Positions 33,613-45,577 of a stretch of 64,000 nt of DNA are shown here, in pieces. Numbering within the stretch: position 1 is the first letter of the stretch; each line of letters begins with the position of its first letter. Origin of the DNA: Cercis canadensis (Eukaryota > Streptophyta > Magnoliopsida > Fabales > Fabaceae). The notes under the pieces are model-generated. The model saw only the letters and a program-made list of their open reading frames with translations, made no database searches and was not told the DNA's origin. The position numbers and the translations under genes are program-made. The DNA is taken from NCBI GenBank assembly GCA_003255065.1, contig QAOA01002244.1, positions 22,073-86,072 of the forward strand. The letters are read 5' to 3'.

Positions 33613-35089
33613 CACAAGTGACCATGCAAATAGAATGGGTATGCACTGACTTCATAAAAGCCCAAATCGTCTGAAATGCATGCTGCACCCAAACCGAAAA
33701 CCCAAAACAATTTCAGCACCGAACTAAAATATCGACAAATCCACACAGCAACCAGAAATCCACCAACAAGGATTGGTTCAACAGATGCAGTGATAAAAAA
33801 TTCAAATTATGCTGATTACGATTTTGAGTTTTAACACGAAATTCATAAACTTTGAAGACGAGTTCAGTATCACTTAGTTACAAAATGTTTAATTCTACTA
33901 AACTATTTTTTGTAACCACATCTGCGATTTTATAAACAATACTAGTTTTCTTGTGACGAGAAAAGAATTTGTTCATAATTAAAATCAAGTGCACGATATA
34001 TATTCATTGCAAAAAAACAAAAAACAAGTGCACGCAGTAAATAGAATTTGATTTATCTATTCTTCTCCAATTTTGGTTTGAAAATTTGACATTTATTAGT
34101 AGATTTTTCTTTCTGAGTGAGATTAGAAGAAGAAAATTGTACTATCATATTGTTCTTTAGGTTAACCAATGCTATCTGCTAAATCAATTTAATTATATGA
34201 GGATTCGACAAAAATGTAATTATAAACTCGTCAAGGGATTTGATACTATATATGCCAAATAATATGTCAACCAAATTACTTTGCATTTTTGTTTTCTGAA
34301 TTTTCCTTAATGTTATCATTGTAAGTTTGAGAAACATCTATTATTTCGTTGCCTAAGTATTCAATGAAAAAGAGTTTGAGTAATGGAAATCCAAAATCAA
34401 AAGACAGAAGCAGAAAACATTATACCAGATGCAAACTGCTCTTCCATGAACTTTGAACGTTGATCGATCGAGGACAGAATTGTAGACATCATTGTGGTGA
34501 AACTTCGAATACGATGCATGCATTTTTCATAACACAGCCAATAGTTAGTATTTTCCATGATAATGACTAGCATTATTAATTTTAAATTTGACCCGTTAAA
34601 AATTTATTCTTGGCCCGCATAAATTGAGTTAGGGTTTGAAATTTAAGATCCATTTAAAACCAGGTTTTTTTAGCGTGTCCTGATTCAAGGCTAGCCTATT
34701 CAATAATTGTTCCAGCGTAATTTTTAATTTTTTTTGTTTTTCATTTATTTTTATTTTTAAAATAATATTTAATTCAAAAAATAATAAAATCATAATAATC
34801 GAGCCAGCCCATTTAATTATAGTGACTGATCTTGTGGTATTTTGATGTGAACAAAGAGGTGAAAAACTTCTGGTGAAGTTTTTTGTCTAGTTTCGTAACT
34901 TTCCAATTCATTTCTATAGGGCCAAATTTTTTACCTTGATAATAATTGGTTCGATGTTGCTTGCACTAAACGAAGGATCTATAAGGTCATTCTTTTATCT
35001 CTTCCTGAATTTCTCAATTCAAATTCAAATTCAAATTTTTTTTTTAATTGAATTTCCACATTTGATTTAATATGTTTCTACAATACGCA
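33613..35089. other. AT-rich spacer
   Basis: No gene is seen. Short low-complexity runs such as repeated CAAATT near 35020 are the only structure noticed. Confidence 0.45.
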
Positions 35090-35160
35090 GCCTTTGCCAA
35101 AATCTTTTGGTTGTAACATTCATTCTACAACGATTAAGCGTGACTTTGGTATTAAAGAAA

Positions 35161-35353
35161 AGGGGTGATATGCTACACCCTTTGATGTGATTTATGTCAT
35201 GTCTTTGATTTTTTTACACAATTTTAGTTTTATATTGTATCAGTCTAGCACAGTTCATATAATTTAAATTTTATTGACTTAATATATGGGTTATATTAAA
35301 AAAAATTTAAGTTAATTTAATAAAATTTAAATTATATGAACTATACCTGATAC
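35161..35353 (+). mobile_element. Truncated foldback MITE (unit A counterpart of 38622)
   Basis: The left part of the 38622-38897 MITE is present (GGGGTGATATGCTACACCC to GATACAAT). The right terminal repeat is missing and the sequence jumps to ATGATGTAACTGCATGC, which in unit B lies about 150 bp beyond the MITE. One deletion explains this. Confidence 0.65.
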
Positions 35354-36129
35354 AATAATGATGTAACTGCATGCTCCTTCCTAGTAGTTGCCATCGTTTA
35401 CGATGACTTGGAAGCTTTCGCACATTTAGTAGTTAGAACCTTTCTTTTCTCCATCTTTGCTTGAAGAATATTTGAAACTTGTCTTCATATAATTGTTCAT
35501 GGAATGAAGTGATTGCAATCTCTCAAAATTACGTTGATTAGTATACACGCTTTAAAATTTGTCAAATTATGTGGAAGTATACCCGAAGTGACTTCCACCC
35601 CAAGGCAATTTTCTAACAAATCAGTGGAAGTAACTTCAGGGTTTTTTTTTTCTACTCTTTGACTACGAATTAAAGACCAAAGATTATAATTTTTCACTAG
35701 GAAAGACCAAGCCATGATGAAACCATGCACCTTTCTTCATCTATCTTTTGATCCTACTGATTTGGAAATATCGTAAAGGTTCTTTGAGACATTTCATCAA
35801 ATGCTTTAGCTTTATGGAGCCAGTGGGGTTTGCTTCCTTTAGAACTTGATCCAAAGTTGAGTAAGCAAGTATCTACCAGTCATCTTCCGATGATATTTGC
35901 AATATTTTCTTTTTTTTTGTAATTTACATCAGAAAATTAGGTACATCTTCAAAAAAAAATTAATGGTGTCCCATGAATATGATGGTTTTATTAGTCTGTG
36001 TGCCTTTCAATTTTCTTTCATTTGAGAATGTTCCAGACAAAAGCAAGAGAGAAATGTTTCCTATTATCATAACATAAGTATATATCAAGTATATAACACT
36101 CAAAAGTTTGCACTCATTTGTTATTATTA

Positions 36130-36384
36130 GAGTTAAATATATTTTTTTATTCTTAAATTATTTTTTAAATATCACTTTATTCATTAATTTATTTTTAGTG
36201 TCACTTTAGTTCTCAAATAATTATTTTACCCGTCAAATCAGTCCTTTAACATATTATTTTTTTTGCAACGAATGATTACTTTGGTGGGTAATGTGATTAT
36301 TCGAGAATTAAAGTAACAAAAAATAAATCAAAGACTAAATTGACATTTGAAAAAGAATTTAAGAATGAAAAATATATTTTACTC
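36130..36384. mobile_element. 255-bp MITE with 12-bp target duplication
   Basis: The element starts GAGTTAAATATATTTTT and ends AAAATATATTTTACTC, and its halves are imperfect reverse complements throughout. It is flanked by TTGTTATTATTA on both sides (36118-36129 and 36385-36396). It is non-coding. A long target duplication in this range is nearest to Mutator-like elements, but the exact border could shift by a base or two. Confidence 0.7.
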
Positions 36385-38410
36385 TTGTTATTATTAACCA
36401 AGAAGACTGACGACAATTTATTTCCTTTCTTTAGACTACCATTGACCACTTCAGGTTTTTTTTTTTTTTTCAACCAGATAATTACATCAATTAAAGTTCA
36501 TACATATATATATGTATGGTTTTTTCCAAAAAGAAAATACAGGAATGTAACAAGGCGTCAAATTTAGATATTCAATGGTTTGATAGCATATCATCGAATT
36601 AAAGCGTTTATTATTGATAACTTAAATGTTTGCACTTTTTCATATGGGAGTTTCTTGAAAAAATTATGTACATATTCATTGTAATGTAAATATTCTATTT
36701 CTTTAAAAAAATAAAATTAAAGCGTTTATTTGTTGATCACTTCTAAAGTGGAGTTGCTACCATGGTTTTAAATGTAATGTTGGTTTTAATCTTTATCCAT
36801 TTGTATGGTTGTTTAGGTGAAACTAACTAACAAAGAGAGAGAGAGAGATGTTGTAAGTTTAAGAGACTCTCCCATGAAGAAACACATTAGAAATAATTTA
36901 TTTAATTTGACTAGTAATAGTTTTAGAGTACAAGACTTGTTTATGAGGAAACTAAGACCAAAAATTATTTATTTTGACTAGGAAAGACCAAGCTATGACT
37001 ACAGGGTTTGTTTATACTTTTTGATGAGGAAAGACATAACCATGACTAGTTAATATGAATGACGTAAGCCCTTATTCATCATCCATTATTCCTTCCCACT
37101 AATTCGGAAAAGATGAAATTCAAACCACTTATTCTTCAGCAAATGGTTTCTTTATGGATCAGTGTGTTTAGCACTTGATCCAAAGTGTGGAGCATATACC
37201 AGTCACCTTCCCATGAAGTTTACAATTTATTTTTTGTAATTTACGTCAAAGAAAATTAGGTTCCATATATATATCGTCAATCTTTTAAACAGAGTCCAAG
37301 TATAAATTCCATGGTTTCTTATATGAAGCTACACGCCTTTCAATTTTCTTTCATTGACATATGATCCCAGAATAAAGTAGCAAGAGAGGAAAGCAAGAGG
37401 GAAAATCTTTCATATTATCAGAACAAAAGTATCAAGCTTGTCGCACTCAAAAAAGAAAAAAAAAAAAAAAAGGATATTGGAACTTTGTTGGCCGTACAAG
37501 TAATGCTGTTTTAAAGTTGAAAAAGAAAAATATGGAAAAAAATATTTTTAAGAAAATGGGTTGCAAGCTAATATTCAAAACTCAAATTCTTTTTAGCATT
37601 ATTTAGTATCTTCTTCAAGAATTTTAATTTTATACTCAAATTTTCATACTTATCATGGTGGAGTTCAAAGTTCTACACAAACAACTTGATTTGTATCTTT
37701 CTTATCATAAACATTTCACATAAAAAGTATCTCAATAATAATCTAATTGATATTAAATAAATATTTTTTGATTAATTATTTGTATAAAAGTAACAAAAAA
37801 ATGATTAAGCCAGAAACATTATTTCTAATGAATCATAACTGTTTATTTTATCCCCTTATGATTTTACATGCAAAATGCATATTGAAATGCAAAAGAATTT
37901 AGACTAAAATATACTTAAGTAATTTGAGAATATTGATGTTTTAATTTTATTTTTGCTGAAAACAAAATTGTAAAATTTCAGCCCCTGTATAAAGGTTTTA
38001 ATTTCTATAGCTGGTGTAACAAATAATAACTCATTATTATCAACACTCTAGATACATCACTCCATAGTATATAATATATGACAAATAAATTGTTATAGAA
38101 AAAGTAAACAATCTTTAATTTTTCGTTGTGTAACCAAAAAAATCTTTAATTTTTCGTTAGAATGCTGATATAAAACATTGAATTTCAAATGCCCGTCAAT
38201 GAGAGTTATAAATATATCAACTATAAAATAAATTTCATTCATATTAATAAAAAATTTCAAAGTCGCAAAATGATATATAATAGTCTTCCTGAAACAAAGC
38301 AGAAAGGAGGGAGGAGGAGGGAACTGATCCAAAGGAACAAGTAAAGCAAAAATAAAGGAAATTTAAAATCTTTTGGTTGTAACATTCATTGTACAACAAT
38401 TAAGTGACTT

Positions 38411-38594
38411 TTTTTTTTTTTTGTTTCTCATCGATGTTCGGGTTTTGCCCGACTAATCCGGTTTTGAGCCGGGAAGGACTACAAAGGAGGCAAAGCTCTC
38501 CCAACAGATACAACTGCATACCCAAGGGCTCGAACCCGAGACCCTTGGTTAAGCTAGAACACCCCCTTACCAGGTGATCTACACGCTTGTTGGT
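38411..38594 (-). mobile_element. tRNA-derived SINE with target duplication
   Basis: On the minus strand, AGATCACCTGGTAAGGGGG (A-box, plus 38561-38580) and GGGTTCGAGCCC (B-box, plus 38526-38537) form a polymerase III promoter. A GC-rich body follows, ending in a run of As (plus poly-T 38409-38422). It is bordered by ACAATTAAGTGACTT (38396-38410) and ACAATTAAGTAACTT (38595-38609), a 15-bp target duplication with one mismatch. The matching site in unit A (about 35125-35145) has no insertion. No protein is encoded; such elements move with LINE machinery. Confidence 0.85.
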
Positions 38595-38621
38595 ACAATT
38601 AAGTAACTTTGGTATTAAAGA

Positions 38622-38897
38622 AAGGGGGTGCTATGCTACACCCCTTGATGTGATTTATGTCACATCTTTGACTTTTTTACACAATTTTAGTTTTATATTA
38701 TATCAGTCTAGCACAGTTCATATAATTTAAATTTTACTGAATTAATATATAGGTTATATTAAAAAAAATTAAGTCAATTCAAGAAAATTTAAATTATGTG
38801 AACTATACCAGACTGATACAATATATAAGAAAAATTGTGTGAAAAAATGAAGATGTGATTTGTGTCACATAAAAGAGTGTAGCGAGGCACCCCCTTA
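38622..38897. mobile_element. Foldback MITE with GGGGGTGC ends
   Basis: The left end AAGGGGGTGCTATGCTACACC and the right end GAGTGTAGCGAGGCACCCCC are inverted repeats. The inner sequence is also nearly self-complementary (GATGTGATTTATGTCACAT against ATGTGATTTGTGTCACAT; ACACAATTTTA against AAAATTGTGT). It is about 276 bp and non-coding. Confidence 0.7.
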
Positions 38898-40159
38898 AAG
38901 AAATAAAATAGGAATATGACCTGCAACCTTTTCTTAAGAAAACATCATTAATTTAGCAAATAGAAATCTGGATTTGGTTTGCCGATTGGATATATCTTAC
39001 AAATAAACAAGGTAATAAAGCTGGATGCTCATTTTTTGAAAAAGAAGAAAATGATGTAACTGCATGCTCCTTCCTAGTAGTTGCCATCGTTTACGATGAC
39101 TTGGAAGCTTTCGCAGATTTAGTAGTTAGTACCTTTCTTTTCTCCATCTTTGCTTGAAGAATATTTGGAACTTGTCTTCATATATATTGTTCATGGAATG
39201 AAGTGATTGCAATCTCTCAAAATTACTTTGATTAATATACACGCTTTAAAATTTGTCAAATTACGTGGGAGTATACCCGAAGTGACTTCCACCCCATGGC
39301 AATTTTCTGACAAATCAGTGGAAGTAACTTCAGGGTTTTTTTTTTTTTTCTTTCTACTTTTTGACTACGAATTAAAGACCAAATATTATAATTTTTCACT
39401 AGGAAAGACCAAGCCTTGATGAAACCATGCACCTTTCTTCATCTATCTTTTCATCCTACTGATTTGGAAATATCGTAAAGGTTCTTTGAGACATTTCATC
39501 AAATGCTTTAGCTTTATGGAGCCAGTGTGTTTGCTTCCTTTAGAACTTGATCCAAAGTTGAGTAAGCAAGTATCTACCAGTCATCTTCCGATGATATTTG
39601 CAATATTTTCTTTTTTTGTACTTTACATCAGAAAATTAGGTACATCTTCAAAAAAATTTACTCTTGTTATTATTAACCAAGAAGACTGACGACAATTTAT
39701 TTCCTTTCTCTAGACTACCATTGACCACTTCAGTTTTTTTTTTTTTCAAACAGATAATTACATCAATTAAAGTTAATACATATATATGTATGGTTTTTTC
39801 CAAAAAGAAAATATAGGAATGTAACTGAGGCGTCAAATTTACATATTCAATAGTTTGATAGCATGTCATTGAATTAAAGCGTTTATTATTAATAATTTAA
39901 ATGGCGCTTTTTCATATGAGAGTTTCTTGAAAAAGATATGTACATATTCTATTTCTTAAAAAAAAAAATGAAAGCGTTTATTTGTTGACCACTTCTAAAG
40001 TGGAGTTGCTACCATGGTTTTAAATGTAATGTTGGTTTTAATCTTTATCCATTTGTATGGTTGTTTAGGTGAAACTATAACTAACAAAAACACAGAGAGA
40101 GAGAGATGTTGTAAGTTTAAGAGACTCTCCCATGAAGAAACACATTAGAAATATATAGA

Positions 40160-41380
40160 TAAAAAAACTGCTCTTGCACATTCAGCTAACACTTTTTTTT
40201 ATATGAACACATTCAGTTAACATTAATGTTGCTTACGCGTTGGACGCAAAAGATAATTACATTTGGTTTATGTGCTTACCCAATTTTGAGGGCCTTCATT
40301 ACGCGCAATTAAGCTTTTTGAAGAAAGAATATAGTAATGGAAATGATTTTTGACTTTCTAGTTTTATCTATTATGAATACACACGAGCGAACTACAGAAC
40401 GCAGTTCAATATATCATGATTATTCAGTGTTCACATCCCTCTGTATAATAAATTCAATTGTTTGGATCATTACCATTCACAATGTTGGCATAAAATATTC
40501 AATGTTTTCTTTTATACCTTTAGTGCGCCATAGTTCTTCCCAAAACACCTTTAGGTATCTGTTCTGCAAAAAGTTAAAAGAATTTCTAGGAAGCTGGGGT
40601 CCATAATCTTACTTTTTATCATGTTGGGTACAACAGAAAAAACAAATATTGCCAAGAATCGGATTCCCATCTTGTGGGAACGTTGGATTCTCTCCTTGTG
40701 GGAATGAGCTACCATCAATGGCTGCCGCCGCTCTATTGGGCGAGTCAGCGATTCGCAGTCAGCTATAGCACCACTTTCTAGGGAAGATTTAATGCTAACC
40801 AAACACCATATAATGCAATATTTCTCCCAAGAATGTGATTCTAAGAATAAAAATTTCATCATCATACCAAACATTAACTTGTATGTTTGGGGTTGCATTC
40901 ACTTGATTCTACGAGTGATAAGAAGAAAATTTCCATCTAATCTTAAGGAGAAGAAGAAGAAACAAAGGCAATGAAGCGGTGAAAGCTTCCATGTCTTAAA
41001 TGATAGAACTAAGATATGTTTAGTAAAGTAAAAGGGTAAATATTAAGGAAGTTTATTTACTTTTTTTTTTAAGGAATAACAATAAGTGTAAGCATTATTC
41101 TATAAGCATTACATAATCGTACAAAAATCTAGATCAAAAAGGAATCCATGCTTTTAATCTGTGATTTTGGATAGCCTGTTAAATGCTATTATTATGAATT
41201 TTTTTGTGCAATTACATTGGAGCATAAACAAACCCAGAAGTTTGTTCCCAATCCAAGTTGATTTTTCTAAGTAATTTGAGAAATATTTTATGTATTCCGA
41301 GAATAATATTCTCATAGATACAAAAATGTGTTAGACCTATATATAAAAATAAGAAATTTACATTTGTATTATCAGAGTAT
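40160..41380. other. Unit B-specific insert, no gene
   Basis: This sequence has no match in unit A, where the flanks meet near 36890-36910. It contains GC-richer text (GCCGCCGCTCTATTGGGCGAG near 40720) and AAGAATGTGATTC/GAATCGG-type pieces seen in DNA transposons, but no ends could be set. The frame 40551-40898 on the minus strand is not like a known protein. Confidence 0.4.
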
Positions 41381-42830
41381 TAGTTTTAGAGTACAAGACT
41401 TGTTTATGAGGAAATTAAGACCAAAAATTATTTATTTTGACTAGGAAAGACCAAGCTATGACTACAGGGTTTGTTTATACTTTTTGATGAGGAAAGACAT
41501 AACCATGACTAGTTAATATGAATGACGTAACCCCTTATTCATCATCCATTATTCCTTCCCACTAATTCGGAAAAGATGAAATTCAAACCACTTATTCTTC
41601 AGCAAATGGTTTCTTTATGGATCAGTGTGTTTAGCACTTGATCCAAAGTGTGGAGCATATACCAGTCACCTTCCCATGAAGTTTACAATTTATTTTTTGT
41701 AATTTACGTCAAAGAAAATTAGGTTACATATATATGTCATCAATCTTTTAAACAGAGTCCAAGTATAAATTCCATGGTTTATTATATTAAGCTACGCGCC
41801 TTTCAATTTCCTTTTATTTAAGTATAATCCCAGAATAAAGTAGCAAGAGAGGAAAGCAAGAGGGAAAATCTTTCATATTATCAGAAAAACCTTTCATATT
41901 ATCAGAAAAGTATAAAGCTTGTCGCACTCAAAAAAGAAAAAGAAAAAGAAAAAAAAAAAAGATATTGGAACTTTGTTTACCTTACAAGTAATGCTGTTTT
42001 AAAGTTGAAAAAGAAAAATATGGAAAAAATATTTTTAAGAAAATAGGTTGCAAGCTAATATTCAAAACTCAAATTCTTTTTAGCATTATTTAGTATCTTC
42101 TTCAAGAATTTTAATTTTATACTCAAATTTTCATGCTTATCATGGTGAAGTTCAAAGTTCTACACAAACAACTTGATTTGTATCTTTCTTATCATAAACA
42201 CTTCACATAAAAAGTATCTTAATAATAATCTAGTTGATATTAAATAAATATTTTTTGATTAATTATTTGTATAAAAGTAACAAAAAAATGATTAAGCCAG
42301 AAACATTTCTAATTAATCATAACTGTTTATTTTATCCCCTTATGATTTTAGATGCAAAATGCATATTGAAATACAACTATACTTAAGCAATTTGAGAAAA
42401 TTGATGTTTTAATTTTATTTTTGTTGAAGATAAAATTGTAAAATTTCAGCACCTGTATAAAGGTTTTAATTTCGATAGCTGGTGTAACAAATAATAACTC
42501 ATTATTATCAACACGGTAGATACATCACTCCAAAGTATAATATATGACAAATCAATTGTTATAGAAAAAGTAAAAAATCTTTAATTTTTCCTTGTGTAAC
42601 CAAAAAACTCTTTAATTTTTCGTTAGAATACTGATATAAAACATTGAATTTCAAATGCCCGTCAATGAGAGTTATAAATATATCAACTATAAAATAAATT
42701 TCATTCATATTAATAAAAAAAAAATTAAAGTCGCAACATGATATATAATAGTCTTCCAGAAACAAAGCAGAAGGGAGGGAGGAGGAGGGAACTGATCCAA
42801 AGGAACAAGTAAAGCAAAAGTAAAGGAAAA

Positions 42831-43778
42831 TTACACGGACTTGGCAAAAAGATAAAGCAAAAGTAAATAATTTGATTAATGTAACTTCTCCATCATAAAG
42901 GTTGGTAACTTAAGGTTGCTTACGAAGAGTGTTTCTGGCTTTTGTTTTGTATAAGTTTCCTTCTTCTCTCGAAGATTTGGTGGAACTTATTGCCTTTCTT
43001 ATTTCTGCTTTCTATTAATTTACTGAGGCAGCAATTTCTTTAAGACCAAGTCATGAATCTTGACTTGTGTAATTGTGAATGAAGAAATCAACTTAATTTT
43101 GGTCATCAACCATTTATATTTCCCTATGAACTGAAAAAAGAAATGTGACTATTCATAGCAATGGAGTTAATTAAAATTGTCCATTTTCTAGGGCAACCTC
43201 ACCATACCTACTCGGCCAAAAGAATAAGAGTTAATAAAGTTGCAAAATAAATTGAGTAGCAAATTATATGAATCCAAGTACTCATTCAAACTTTGTCCAG
43301 CTCAATTTCTATATATCAAATAAGTCAAATTTAGACACTAATAATCCGAGCTAGTAGATATGATTTAGTGATAAAAAGTTTAGATACATAGAATAGAGTA
43401 TTATTTAACACTTGAAAAGTTTAATAATAAATAATCAAAATAAAAAAATTTATAATTTTTGTTTATCGTGCATGTTTTTATATATATATATATATGTCAA
43501 ATGAGAAATTCCGTGCAATTTTTTTTTTCACAGAATATACTTTTGTGAGAAATTTAATTTGTCATGTAAGTTTTTTTCACACTCCAAAATCTGTGAAAAA
43601 GCACGTAAGAAACTTGTTTCTTAAAAAAAATTGGGTATTTTCTCACGAATTTTGTCTATAAAAAAATGCCTATTTTCTTGTAGTGCATTGAATTGAAATG
43701 TTCATTAGTAGACCGCTATTGCAGAGCAGTTGTTAGCACCATTCAATGGGATTTTATTTATTCATTTATTCTTTCATT
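42831..43778. other. AT-rich spacer
   Basis: No gene is seen. A short TA run lies near 43480-43494. Confidence 0.45.
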
Positions 43779-44319
43779 GTTGTAATTTTGATCATATTAT
43801 TTTAACAACTTAAATTTTTTGGTCTTTCTTGTTTAAAAATGAGCAATTTTGTCCCTCCATCTTCATAAAATGTACAATTTTAGTCATTTTGTCTTTAAGC
43901 CAAAATTATTTAGGTCTATTTGAAGGTATAAAGTTTTCTAATTTATAATCTCACCGTTCAGATTGAAGAGCTATATCTTGTGAACCTCCACAAGAAATCT
44001 TAGCTCGATTTAACGGTGAATGAATATAGATCTCTGGTTAGATGAAAACTTATAATTTTGATATTTTGAACTGAGCCTCACTATTAGATCAAGCTAAATG
44101 AAGAGATTCGCAAGATGTAACTTTTTAATCTAAACTGTCAAATTGTGAATTAAAAAATTTTACACCTTAAACTAGACTTGAAAAATTTTGGCTCAAAGAA
44201 GAAAAGACTAAAATTGCACATTTTATGAATATAGTGAGACTAAATTTTTTTATTTTTAAACAAGATGGACTAAAAATTGTAAATTGTTAAAATAAGATGA
44301 CCAAAATTACAATTAAGCC
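43779..44319. mobile_element. Foldback MITE, family A copy 2
   Basis: It has the same ends and middle as 31341-31881 (CATAAAATGTACAATTTTAGTC, CACCGTTCAGATTGAAGAGC, CTCGATTTAACGGTGAATGAATATAGATC, TTGTTAAAATAAGATGACC, ACAATTAAGCC), about 540 bp, non-coding, with inverted halves. Confidence 0.7.
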
Positions 44320-45426
44320 TAAAAATTATTATATTTAAAAGCCCTAACTAATCTCAATTCAGAGCCAAATCAATGTAATTTGAATAAACCTGTTCATAAC
44401 AGGATCTTAAAAGAGAATGTCATACTACACACTGAAACAAATTTATTAATTTTCATTATCCAAATTACAATAACTAGTGTGAAACTTGACATTAAAACTT
44501 TGAAAGGGCTAAGGCTAATTAACTACAATAATATATATAATATGTAAAGAGGATTTTTAGTGTTGGAGGTGCAATTGCCTGCTAAGCTAATACATTGTTT
44601 TGCTCCTGCAGTGAGGTCTTCACAATAGTTGAACAGTTATATATGTCGACATGAAATTGATATATAGTTAGAGCCATGAATCATGCATGACTATAAGGAA
44701 GCATGAAGACTTAACCCCCCAACCGACATGTTTGATATGTTTGACTGAACCTTGGTTGGAAAGCATTAAGACAAGTGTCAGAAAAGGTCATGGTTCATGA
44801 GAATAGCTAATAATAAGGCATACAGAGAAACACGTCTAATTAAGGATGAAAGAAACACAAGCTTATTTCACGGTACGCGGATATATAGCGATGAGCCAGA
44901 TAACAGTTTCTCATTAGATCTTACACTCGTAATGAATCGTCCACAGGTTGTTCAACGGTAACCTGCTGCGTTTTTGTCAAAAATTTCACACTATTAAAGA
45001 TCAAAAGTTTATTACGTACATTATAATGTTTTTTTTTAATAGCATATTTCTCATAAAATAAATAGAGCGTATAAACCAATTATTATATCGACATATGAAA
45101 TAAATAAATAAATTGATATTTAACTACAATGAGTTGTTGGACTTTTATGTAGAGTTATAACTACTATTATTTTAAATATAGTAAATAATGGAACCACTTC
45201 AATATTTTTACAATTGTACATGGCTATTTTCTTTTTCTTTTCTTTTTTCATTTGAGTACATGGGTGATTTTGAACAACCTTATATGTAAATTAAATTCAC
45301 ATAGAGTTATTTGGTTTACTTTACAAAATAGCAAATACAAGAGTTACGATAACCAAATTATCCAAAAAAAAAAAAAATCATCAGTTTGATCTCGTTTACT
45401 TTTGCTTTTGTACGTTTTCTTTTTCA
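44320..45426. other. AT-rich spacer
   Basis: No gene is seen. It may hold regulatory sequence for the Ca2+-ATPase downstream, but the N at 45578 makes that link uncertain. Confidence 0.4.
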
Positions 45427-45577
45427 GGGATTCTATGATACTACGTAAGTATGTCATACTACACTGACGTGTCAAGCATACATAATTTTTATATTTTATT
45501 ATATATAAAATATAATTTATTTAATTTTTTAAACAAACTTAAAAATAGTTCATTTGTACACATGTCATTCATTTATT
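45427..45577 (+). mobile_element. MITE family B, cut by the N at 45578
   Basis: GGGATTCTATGATACTACGTAAGTATGTCATACTAC and what follows match 49357-49505 closely. The copy stops at the N, exactly where coding sequence of the Ca2+-ATPase begins. This shows that the MITE and the gene come from different contigs. Confidence 0.65.

Larger units (their letters stand above)
35090..38356 (+). repeat. Segmental duplication, unit A
   Basis: It begins near TTTTGGTTGTAACATTC and ends with AAAGGAAATTTAAAATC, directly followed by another TTTTGGTTGTAACATTC, the start of unit B. Shared landmarks in order are CCTAGTAGTTGCCATCG, GGAAGTAACTTCAGGG, CTTTATGGAGCCAGTG, CCAAGAAGACTGACGAC, GTGGAGTTGCTACCATGG, GAGTACAAGACTTG and GGGAACTGATCCAAAGG. 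Unit A has a MITE at 36130 and keeps only the left part of the MITE seen whole in unit B. I find no coding sequence in it. Confidence 0.8.
38357..42830 (+). repeat. Segmental duplication, unit B
   Basis: This is the second copy of the unit described at 35090-38356. It is longer because of a SINE (38411-38594), a complete MITE (38622-38897) and extra sequence at about 40160-41380. It is shorter between 39655 and 39660, where the counterpart of about 35960-36375, including most of the 36130 MITE, is absent. It ends near GGGAACTGATCCAAAGG...AAAGTAAAGG at about 42830. Confidence 0.8.

Noticed and set aside
38526-38581. tRNA gene
   Set aside because: A-box and B-box are present, but there is no cloverleaf, and the poly(A) end with a target duplication makes it a SINE.
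40551-40898. 115-residue minus-strand frame
   Set aside because: It lies in a unit B-specific insert, has no recognisable domain and crosses transposon-like sequence.
45554-45577. ATG upstream of the first Ca2+-ATPase as its start
   Set aside because: It lies in MITE sequence before an N and does not match the N-terminus of this family; the true 5' end is missing.
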